Below are positions 27,016-33,581 of a stretch of DNA of 64,000 nt, piece after piece. The stretch spans positions 245,084 to 309,083 of the forward strand of contig JAOZPG010000001.1 in the NCBI GenBank assembly GCA_029932855.1. The letters run 5' to 3'. Below the pieces are notes generated by a model. That model was not told where the DNA came from. It saw only the letters and a program-made list of their open reading frames with translations, and ran no database searches. The stretch's first letter is position 1; each line of letters begins with the position of its first letter. The DNA is from Bacteroidales bacterium. Its GTDB lineage: Bacteria; Bacteroidota; Bacteroidia; Bacteroidales; VadinHA17. The position numbers were made by a program, and so were the translations under genes.

Positions 27016-30000
27016 TTAGAATATCATTATTAAGTAAAAGGCTATGATGTAAGCAAGCACGTATGTTGTATATACCTGGCCATTGCCACTGTACAACCTA
27101 CGGCCATATTCTGCAAGTGAATGTGCCCAGTCGCTCATTGTATCCCAGAATTCGGTGATCTTTGGAGCCACCATCCAGCCCAGAGCTTTATTATAGCCTG
27201 CATAAATATTATAAGAGACATGTGTTGTCTCAGGACGCTGGGGTGCTTCGGCAGAATACACTATATTGAACTGTCCAACCTTTACTGCTTTACTGCTCAG
27301 CAATAACAGCCATCCCAGCAATGCCATAAACATTATTCCTATTGTTATCATCACTCCCGTGCCGTTCCAGTAGCCATAAGGAGCTGTTGCCAGGCCTCCT
27401 TCCCATGACAGTCCCGCATTGGGATACCATACAGATATCATTTCTCCAAGAGGTTTCAATACCAGGTCAGGTTTGGCTGAAAATATCATCAGGCCGATAA
27501 TGAGAATATATATTGGTATGGCAAACCAAATGGAAATATCTTTTACATGGCGCAGGTTATCTTTCAGCTGGCCCAGGAAAACAGAATAAATAAGCTTGAA
27601 CAGGTAGAGAAAAGCAATTATACCTGAGAAAAACACAATAACTCCCTGGAAGTACCAGTGTTTATCTATTACAGCATTGTAAAACAACCATTTTCCGGCA
27701 AAGCCTGATAAAGGAGGAACTCCGGCAAGGGCAATAATACCTATTAACACTGCAATAAAGGCCAGGGGCATATTTTTAATAAGCCCTCCCATTTTATACA
27801 TATAATGAGTACCGACTTTCAGCACTACAGCACCTATGGTAAGGAATAAGATAGACTTATACAGGAAGTGGTTAATAGAATACACCATAGCTGTCATCCA
27901 TCCCAGGTGCGACATCATGGCCAGGGCAAAAAGGATATAGCCCAGCTGTGAAATACTTGAGTAGGCAAGCAGGCGTTTTGCATCTTCCTGGAATGCTGCT
28001 GCCAGGTTACCAACAAGAGCAGTCAGGGCACCCAGCCATCCCAGCACATAAGCTACCCTGGTGGCTTCAGGGTTATTACCCATAGCTATCATCAATATCA
28101 TTAGTCCGAACACACCTGCTTTAAGCAATATTGCTGATACCATAGGAGATACATCACTTTCAGCTTCAGCATGTGCTCCCGGGAGCCATATATGTAAACC
28201 AAGGGAGGCAGTTTTTGTCATAAATCCAATTGCCAGCAGGCTGAATATTACAGTTATATTTCCGCCTACAGCTGCCAGTGAGCTTAACTGGATGCTTGCT
28301 GTTTCTGCAAATGATAGTCCGAAGGCTGCAAGTATTGCATATGCTCCAGCCATTGAGAATAACATATAACTTAAGCCGTGAGCCATAGACTTCTTACCGC
28401 GGATGATTAAAAAGTATGATCCTGCTGTCATCAGTTCCCATCCAAAGAAAAACTCAAGTGTTGTTGAAGCACGGATGATAATTGCAAGTCCGGCATACAT
28501 TAACAGGGCAACCGGATAAAAGCCTTCACGTTTTCCCTTGTAGGCAAAACCTGCTATAAATGTCAGTATGCCCCCCACAAGGAAGATAAGGGTAAAAATA
28601 AATCTTAACATATCCTCGCTGTATAAACCAGGGAGCATGTACCAGGATACTAAGGCCAGGCTTAATATTGACAGGATATTTTTTACAGCAGCAGGAAGAA
28701 AGTCGAGTAAATAAATAATAAGGATAAAAGCAAGTGCTATGAAATATAATCCATTAAAGTTTTCAGCGAAGGTGGATGAATAATATCCCGCGAGGTAAAC
28801 AAGTATGCCGAATAAAACAGGTGGTATTACTTTATTCCATTCAAGCTTAAAGGTCCAGGATTCATTGGATTCCATTTTTATAGCATAACCCAGCCAGCGG
28901 AAGAGATAGATTCCTTCCAGGAAGGAGCCTGTCAGTATCATGGCCAGAGTAAAATATAAGCCCTGTTGTGAGAGGCTCATTATCAGTTCCCACTTACCGA
29001 AAAATGAGGGGAATGGAGGGAAGCCTATGAGTGAAAACACAAATGTTCCAAAGAGAACCAGGAAAAGCGGTTTTTTACGCAGCAAGGCCCAGTCTTTTAA
29101 TTTATCTTTCTTTAGTAATCCGGCTATCCAGAACAAGCCAGCTTTTGCCAGGTAATGTGAGATCAGTATTGTAATTGCTATATATTCAAATTTATCACCC
29201 AGGAATGGTTTAAGTCCCAATATAGTCATAAGAAGCCCCAGCTGCCCTATAGAAGAATATCCGAGCAAACGTCTGGCTCCGGTTTGCTTCAGTCCAAACA
29301 GGTTGGAGCCGACAAAAGTAATAAGACCTGCCGTAGAGATGATTTTATACCATTGAAGGTCGGCTATAGGCATTAGCTTAAATAAAACGAAATACATGGC
29401 CGTAGCTGAAGCTGCAGATATTAATGCTGCAATGCCAGGGTCGGATGCTTCGTAAACATCAAGGGCCCAGCCATTGGCCGGGAAAGGTTTGAGCTCCAGG
29501 ACAACTGAAACAATGATCATTAATACAGCAACGCTTCCTCCTTTAAATGCAAGCAGGTTTGAATTGCTTATATCATCTATATTCAGGCTGCCGCTGAAAT
29601 AATAGGCAAAGATGATTCCCAGCAAAAAAATACCGGCAATAATGCCTGTAGCTATCATATATTTAAAACCGGCCTGTATTGATTTTCCATCCTGGATAAG
29701 AATTATCAGGCCTGCGGTGGCAATGCTTACAACCTCCATGAATACGAAGAGGTTAAAAGCATCCCGGGTGAGGATTATTACATTCAGTCCCATTACAAAC
29801 ACAAGAAAGACCATTATTGCATGTTTCCCTGTGTTTTTAAGGTTTTTGAACATATACAAGCCTCCGAGAAAACCTGCAAGATTAATAAGACTGCTAAGCA
29901 GAGCTTCATTCAGTCCCATTCTTAAATTAATAGAATATGGAGGTTTAAAACCTGCAGTATATACCTCTATAGCTTCTGCTCCCTGGTAAAGCTTAATGAA

Positions 30001-30141
30001 CCATGAGGACGATACAGCAGCCATAAGGGCAATTGCAACAAGCATAAGGCTAACAGCCAGGCCATTTGATTTTTTATTTAAAAAGCCCAGGGCAAAGGCA
30101 GTTCCAAGTCCTATGCTTATTATATGTATGGGTGAAATCAT
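27016..30141 (-). CDS. Fused double antiporter subunit (MbxH-H' / MrpD-NuoN type)
   Basis: This 1041-residue membrane protein contains two successive proton_antipo_M-type antiporter units. The first spans about 1-490, with the key Glu in LFVFMEVVSIATAG near 135, and LKPFPANGWALDVYEASDPG near 215. The second spans about 500-960, with Glu in FFFGWELMTAGSY and HIWLPGAHAEAESDVSPM. A C-terminal tail ends in one more helix. Single antiporter subunits are about 450-500 residues, so the gene equals two subunits joined end to end. Archaeal Mbx/Mbs operons carry two separate neighbouring copies, H and H'. These channels move Na+ or H+ in response to redox change. No NuoL-type lateral helix is apparent. 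Confidence 0.9.
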   Translation of the reverse strand: MISPIHIISIGLGTAFALGFLNKKSNGLAVSLMLVAIALMAAVSSSWFIKLYQGAEAIEVYTAGFKPPYSINLRMGLNEALLSSLINLAGFLGGLYMFKNLKNTGKHAIMVFLVFVMGLNVIILTRDAFNLFVFMEVVSIATAGLIILIQDGKSIQAGFKYMIATGIIAGIFLLGIIFAYYFSGSLNIDDISNSNLLAFKGGSVAVLMIIVSVVLELKPFPANGWALDVYEASDPGIAALISAASATAMYFVLFKLMPIADLQWYKIISTAGLITFVGSNLFGLKQTGARRLLGYSSIGQLGLLMTILGLKPFLGDKFEYIAITILISHYLAKAGLFWIAGLLKKDKLKDWALLRKKPLFLVLFGTFVFSLIGFPPFPSFFGKWELIMSLSQQGLYFTLAMILTGSFLEGIYLFRWLGYAIKMESNESWTFKLEWNKVIPPVLFGILVYLAGYYSSTFAENFNGLYFIALAFILIIYLLDFLPAAVKNILSILSLALVSWYMLPGLYSEDMLRFIFTLIFLVGGILTFIAGFAYKGKREGFYPVALLMYAGLAIIIRASTTLEFFFGWELMTAGSYFLIIRGKKSMAHGLSYMLFSMAGAYAILAAFGLSFAETASIQLSSLAAVGGNITVIFSLLAIGFMTKTASLGLHIWLPGAHAEAESDVSPMVSAILLKAGVFGLMILMIAMGNNPEATRVAYVLGWLGALTALVGNLAAAFQEDAKRLLAYSSISQLGYILFALAMMSHLGWMTAMVYSINHFLYKSILFLTIGAVVLKVGTHYMYKMGGLIKNMPLAFIAVLIGIIALAGVPPLSGFAGKWLFYNAVIDKHWYFQGVIVFFSGIIAFLYLFKLIYSVFLGQLKDNLRHVKDISIWFAIPIYILIIGLMIFSAKPDLVLKPLGEMISVWYPNAGLSWEGGLATAPYGYWNGTGVMITIGIMFMALLGWLLLLSSKAVKVGQFNIVYSAEAPQRPETTHVSYNIYAGYNKALGWMVAPKITEFWDTMSDWAHSLAEYGRRLYSGNGQVYTTYVLAYIIAFYLIMIF

Positions 30142-30174
30142 GAAATAAATTTTTAATGTAGTTCTTAATTTATT

Positions 30175-30531
30175 TTACCATTTAAGGTCCCTGAAACTCA
30201 TTATATCAAGGCTTTTCTTTTCCTTGTGCAACTTCATGGCATAAGCCAGCATAAGGGCAGTCACTCCCAGTCCGATTACTATAGCCGTTAGTACCAGGGC
30301 CTGAGGAACCGGATCGACAATTTTGTCTATTGCTTCATTTATTCCTACTGCTGAATCGAGGATAGGAGCGGTTCCTCCCTTAACATATGCCAGGGAAACT
30401 ATAACAATATGCAGTCCTGTATCGAAAATACTGAACCCGATTATCATCCGTAAAATATTCCGGTTTGTCATAATTGCCCATAGTCCGGCGATTATTACAA
30501 TAAAACCGATTGTTAATGATACATATTCCAT
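30175..30531 (-). CDS. mrpC: MrpC/NuoK-like subunit
   Basis: The 118-residue protein with three membrane helices resembles MnhC/MrpC and MbhG. It has LRMIIGFSIFDTGLHIVIVS near 28 and the hallmark DPVPQALVLTAIVIG near 72. In Mrp antiporters and Mbh/Mbx complexes it is the small NuoK homologue in the ion path. It is spaced 22 bp and 33 bp from its neighbours, as expected of one operon. Confidence 0.9.
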   Translation of the reverse strand: MEYVSLTIGFIVIIAGLWAIMTNRNILRMIIGFSIFDTGLHIVIVSLAYVKGGTAPILDSAVGINEAIDKIVDPVPQALVLTAIVIGLGVTALMLAYAMKLHKEKKSLDIMSFRDLKW

Positions 30532-30553
30532 TTTTTTGTCTTTTTTACGAAGA

Positions 30554-31243
30554 TTACTTATCTGATTGTACTGACTTGAATTCGTTAAGAATGTTAGACA
30601 GCTCAGCTCCTACTTTCAGTCCCACAAAAGAGTAGATCACCGGTATTGCCCCGGCACTCAGCAATTTACCGAATGTGCCCAGGGGGAGAATGGTATTATC
30701 CAGGAATCCTGAACCTATCAGTGCTCCCAGTGCTGCAAGTCCCACAAATACAAGTCCCGAAATACTTTCCATGAATCCAAAGAATTTATGCTGAAAGGGG
30801 GCATCCGGAAATGCAAGGAACATAAGGATTACCGCTGAGGCGATCACCGCACCCCCCTGAAAACCTCCGCCCGGACTTAAATGGCCGTTCATGAATATAT
30901 AAACGCCAAACATTACCATTATAGGGACCAGTACCCGGGCTGCAGTAATAAATATCTCGCTGTTGGGGCGAAGTGTTCGAAGTGTGGATGGTCCTTTAAG
31001 GAAAAAAGCAATTATGGCGGCTGTTAAGAATAAGATTGTGACCTCTCCCAGGGTATCCAATCCCCTGTAAGTCACCACAATGGCAGTAACCAGGTTGACC
31101 GAATTTACTTTTTCAATATTTTCTTTCTGTGCATAATAAGTTGCCAGCTCAGATAGATGGTCATTGCCTGAGAAGCTTTGTATCAATGGATAAAGCATTA
31201 ATCCGAAAGCAGCCAGTATTATAATTATGAATAATTTTCTCAT
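30554..31243 (-). CDS. MbhE + MrpB (MbhF) fusion subunit
   Basis: The 229-residue product joins two modules that are separate in many Mrp/Mbh systems. Residues 1-90 are MbhE-like, with VNLVTAIVVTYRGLDTLGE. Residues 100-229 are MnhB/MrpB-like, with VPIMVMFGVYIFMNGHLSPGGGFQGG. In Mrp antiporters the first module is the tail of MrpA. It should have about six or seven membrane segments. It is part of the membrane arm of the complex. The fusion is also seen in other bacterial Mrp-type clusters, so it is only mildly unusual. Confidence 0.85.
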   Translation of the reverse strand: MRKLFIIIILAAFGLMLYPLIQSFSGNDHLSELATYYAQKENIEKVNSVNLVTAIVVTYRGLDTLGEVTILFLTAAIIAFFLKGPSTLRTLRPNSEIFITAARVLVPIMVMFGVYIFMNGHLSPGGGFQGGAVIASAVILMFLAFPDAPFQHKFFGFMESISGLVFVGLAALGALIGSGFLDNTILPLGTFGKLLSAGAIPVIYSFVGLKVGAELSNILNEFKSVQSDK

Positions 31244-31262
31244 CGGAGTTTATATGTTTTAA

Positions 31263-31529
31263 TTAAACTGTTTCCTGGTCTTCAGTCCCATTTGTGGTTC
31301 TGATGCGGTTCAGGACATAAAAGAAAATGATTGTTGACAGGCCGCTTCCGATAGCGGCTTCAGTCATTGCCACATCCGGTGCTGCCAGCAGCAGGTATAA
31401 TACCGATGCAAAAAGGCTTAATACCCCTGCAGCAATAATGGCTACTATCAGTTTTTTGTGAAAAACAGCTATTCCGGTTACTACCAGCATAATCACTCCT
31501 AATGCAATACTTATTAATAAAAAACTCAT
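31263..31529 (-). CDS. MbhD-like subunit (DUF4040)
   Basis: The 88-residue, three-helix protein has the MbhD/DUF4040 signature LLAAPDVAMTEAAIGSGLSTIIFF. In MrpA this segment is fused to the large antiporter subunit; in Mbh and Mbx complexes it stands alone, as here. It lies 20 bp upstream of the MbhE+MrpB gene, in the D position of mbx gene order. Confidence 0.88.
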   Translation of the reverse strand: MSFLLISIALGVIMLVVTGIAVFHKKLIVAIIAAGVLSLFASVLYLLLAAPDVAMTEAAIGSGLSTIIFFYVLNRIRTTNGTEDQETV

Positions 31530-31564
31530 TTTTTTAGCTTTAACAGATATCTTGTTAATAAGAA

Positions 31565-31909
31565 CTATTTACTTTCTATCTTGGTTTTAAGAACTTTTTT
31601 GCTCAGTTTTAATTTGTCAACTTTTGTTTTACTGCTAAAGGGTATCTTAATATAGTAAGCAGCCCTTGCCATAACATGAGATGAAACAGGGTTGGTCATC
31701 ATAATGAAAAAGACCAGTAAAACAAGTTTACCTGCCCATGCAGGAACAATAACTATTAAGCCTGCCAGGCTAAGAATGGTTCCCAGGGTTGTTGCCTTGG
31801 TTCCAACTTGCAGGCGGTTATAGACATCGGGCATACGTACCAGACCAATGGAGGCGATAAGCAGTACCAGGGATCCGATAAGGGTTATGATTGCACCAAA
31901 TATTTCCAT
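31565..31909 (-). CDS. mrpG: MrpG-like subunit
   Basis: MnhG/MrpG-type subunit with three helices and the family motif IGLVRMPDVYNRLQVGTKATTLG, plus TNPVSSHVMARAAY. The ORF track extends to a TTG at 31954, inside the mrpF reading region. I chose the ATG at 31909 (MEIFGAII), which starts directly at the first helix, 16 bp after the mrpF stop, and gives 114 residues. The tail is Lys-rich. Confidence 0.88.
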   Translation of the reverse strand: MEIFGAIITLIGSLVLLIASIGLVRMPDVYNRLQVGTKATTLGTILSLAGLIVIVPAWAGKLVLLVFFIMMTNPVSSHVMARAAYYIKIPFSSKTKVDKLKLSKKVLKTKIESK

Positions 31910-31925
31910 TTTTTCAAGTATTTTT

Positions 31926-32186
31926 TTACAAACTCTTTTCCAGGTATTTAGCAATAATGATAACCGCCAGGAAGCTTAATAAACCATATACCAATGCTAT
32001 ATCCAGGTATATTATGCGTCCTGTCATTTTCGCAAGAACAGCTATCAGGGCAATAGAAGATACGGTCATAATATCAAAGGCAATAACCCTGTCAACAGAT
32101 GTTTTGCCAATAAGGAATCGTATCATACTTATGGCTATACTTAAAAGTATAATAGCCATAGCGATTGTTAGAATTGTATTAACCAT
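31926..32186 (-). CDS. mrpF: MrpF-like subunit
   Basis: The 86-residue, three-helix protein matches MnhF/MrpF, with SVDRVIAFDIMTVSSIALIAV in the middle and YLDIALVYGLLSFLA at the end, both family hallmarks. It overlaps the mrpE gene by 8 bp, so translational coupling is likely. It belongs to the peripheral Na+-related part of the Mrp module. Confidence 0.88.
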   Translation of the reverse strand: MVNTILTIAMAIILLSIAISMIRFLIGKTSVDRVIAFDIMTVSSIALIAVLAKMTGRIIYLDIALVYGLLSFLAVIIIAKYLEKSL

Positions 32187-32667
32187 AAATTACCTCCAGA
32201 TATTTTTCAAATTTTTCAACTATCTTTTTACTTGCATTTTCAATCTCGTCATCTTCCACATCTATCCAATGGATAAAAAAAGAATCATCCTTTACTTCAA
32301 CAGTCAGGGTTCCTGGAGTAAGGGTAATTGAATTTGCCAGGACCATACGGCCAAATTTTGATTTAAGCCTGGTTTTAACTTCAACTATCCCCGGATTAAT
32401 TGGCAGGGAAGGGGACAGAACACGGCGTGAGACGTCGATGTTTGACTTATATAGATCGATAAAGAATATTATCAGATAAACCAGTGTGTAGGCAAAAGCC
32501 TTTGGTGTGAGTTTAATATCCGAAAAAACTTCACACTTGCGACAAAAAAGCAGGCTGCTCAAAAGAGCAATGATTATGCCTGGGATAAGAATGTCGATTT
32601 GCAGAGTATTGTTCAGAAGTATCCAAACAATCATTAAAATAAGGAAAGTGATACTTATATTCTTCAT
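32179..32667 (-). CDS. mrpE: MrpE-like subunit, first gene of the Mbx-like operon
   Basis: MnhE/MrpE family. Two or three N-terminal helices are followed by a cytoplasmic domain with the signature ANSITLTPGTLTVEV and FFIHWIDV. The ORF track begins at a TTG (32694). The ATG at 32667 (MKNISITFLIL) gives the normal start directly before the first helix and 162 residues. As the 5'-most gene, it follows a candidate minus-strand -7 box (32747-32740). The transcript would run through to the CBS gene at 21.2 kb. The divergent neighbour is the FNR-type regulator. Confidence 0.88.
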   Translation of the reverse strand: MKNISITFLILMIVWILLNNTLQIDILIPGIIIALLSSLLFCRKCEVFSDIKLTPKAFAYTLVYLIIFFIDLYKSNIDVSRRVLSPSLPINPGIVEVKTRLKSKFGRMVLANSITLTPGTLTVEVKDDSFFIHWIDVEDDEIENASKKIVEKFEKYLEVIYG

Positions 32668-32739
32668 GAGATCATCTTTTGAGAACGCCGGCAATTAGTC
32701 ATTATTGGGCCGATAATTACATTCATATTTTAAATCGCA

Positions 32740-32747
32740 CAAAATTA
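32740..32747 (-). promoter_or_regulatory. Candidate -7 box for the Mbx-like operon
   Basis: TAATTTTG on the minus strand matches the Bacteroidota -7 consensus TAnnTTTG and lies about 75 bp upstream of the mrpE start. No clear -33 TTTG is present at the right distance, so support is partial. Confidence 0.3.
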
Positions 32748-32766
32748 ACGACTTGGAAGCTATTTT

Positions 32767-32794
32767 TTTGCTAGTAATGTATTTGATATATTTG
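32767..32794 (+). promoter_or_regulatory. Candidate promoter of the FNR-type gene
   Basis: TTTG (32767-32770) and TATATTTG (32787-32794) fit the Bacteroidota sigma factor pattern TTTG ... TAnnTTTG with a 16-bp gap, slightly short. The predicted start near 32801 would leave a leader of about 85 nt containing the hairpin at 32822-32841. Confidence 0.4.
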
Positions 32795-32821
32795 CATTTT
32801 AATATAAATAGATATGAAAAA

Positions 32822-32849
32822 AAACAGATCTATGTCTGTTTGTTTTTTT
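32822..32849 (+). terminator. Leader hairpin with T-run upstream of the FNR-type gene
   Basis: AAACAGA-TCTATG-TCTGTTT followed by GTTTTTTTA forms a 7-bp stem plus T-run. It is terminator-like but sits between the predicted promoter and the start codon. It could be an attenuator. Because an A-run precedes it, it could also stop transcription on the minus strand. Confidence 0.4.
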
Positions 32850-32885
32850 ATAGTGAGTGATATTTGATCAGAGGGGATAAATGAA

Positions 32886-33581
32886 ATGAAAAAAACAAGG
32901 GATGAAAATTGTACACAATGTGAGAGCCTGGCCGATTGTTTTAAAAACTTATCGGAAGAACAGCTCAAGACTATTCAGGAACACAGGGTACATATTAGGT
33001 ATAACAAGAAGGAGATAGTTGCCAAACAAGGTTCTTTTGCTACGCATATTATATTTATCAGGCAGGGATATTTGAAATTATATATTGAAGGGGAGTCCGA
33101 TAAGGAAGATCTGATCATAAACATTTTTGGTCCGAATCAGTTAATAGGTCTTTCCTCCCTGTTTGATAATAATACTTATCAATACAGTGTATCAACCCTT
33201 GTTCCTTCTGAACTATGTCTTTTTGAGGTTAAGGATATACAAAAGCTGATAGCCGAAAATTCAGATTTTGGATTAGGTATACTTCGCCGTTCACACAGGA
33301 GTACCCTTCATGCCTATAAGCAGATGTACAATCTTACCCATAAGCAATTGCATGGCAGGATAGCAAGTGCATTTCTGTATTTGTCACAGCAGGTATTTGT
33401 TGGTGATTCTTTTAAGATATTATTGAACAGGAATGAGCTGGCAAACTTTACTGCAATGTCAACCATGAGTGCTATCCGCACAATTAACAGCCTGAAGCAA
33501 CAGGGCATAATAAGTGATGTTAAGGGGGTGATCAGCATTCTTGACAAGGAAGCTCTTGAAGAGATAAGCAGATTTGGTTAA
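32886..33581 (+). CDS. Crp/Fnr-family regulator with FNR-type cysteine set
   Basis: The 231-residue protein has a short cysteine-bearing N-terminus (C9-x2-C12-x5-C18), a cyclic-nucleotide-binding-type beta barrel (about 25-140) with a further C111 in SELCLFEV, a dimer helix, and a C-terminal winged helix (about 160-225). CxxCx5C plus one later Cys is exactly the ligand pattern by which E. coli FNR holds its O2-sensitive [4Fe-4S] cluster. The recognition helix (MSTMSAIRTINSLKQQG) keeps the Arg but lacks the Glu and Ser of FNR (ETISR). The target may therefore not be TTGAT-N4-ATCAA. It is divergent from the Mbx-like operon and tail-to-tail with the cytochrome gene (4-bp overlap). It probably regulates this block in response to oxygen or NO. 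Confidence 0.88.
   Translation: MKKTRDENCTQCESLADCFKNLSEEQLKTIQEHRVHIRYNKKEIVAKQGSFATHIIFIRQGYLKLYIEGESDKEDLIINIFGPNQLIGLSSLFDNNTYQYSVSTLVPSELCLFEVKDIQKLIAENSDFGLGILRRSHRSTLHAYKQMYNLTHKQLHGRIASAFLYLSQQVFVGDSFKILLNRNELANFTAMSTMSAIRTINSLKQQGIISDVKGVISILDKEALEEISRFG

Noticed and set aside
31891-32331. 146-codon plus-strand ORF
   Set aside because: It is antisense to mrpE/mrpF/mrpG, which are clear by signature.
23471-32667. Annotation as membrane-bound [NiFe] hydrogenase (Mbh) or hydrogenase-4
   Set aside because: The large-subunit-like protein lacks both CxxC ligand pairs (CxxE instead), and no hydrogenase maturation genes are in the window.
32858-32870. TGAT-ATTTG-ATCA as an FNR box before the regulator gene
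   Set aside because: The half-site gap is 5 rather than 4 and the outer T/A are missing, so it is too weak to list as a site by itself.
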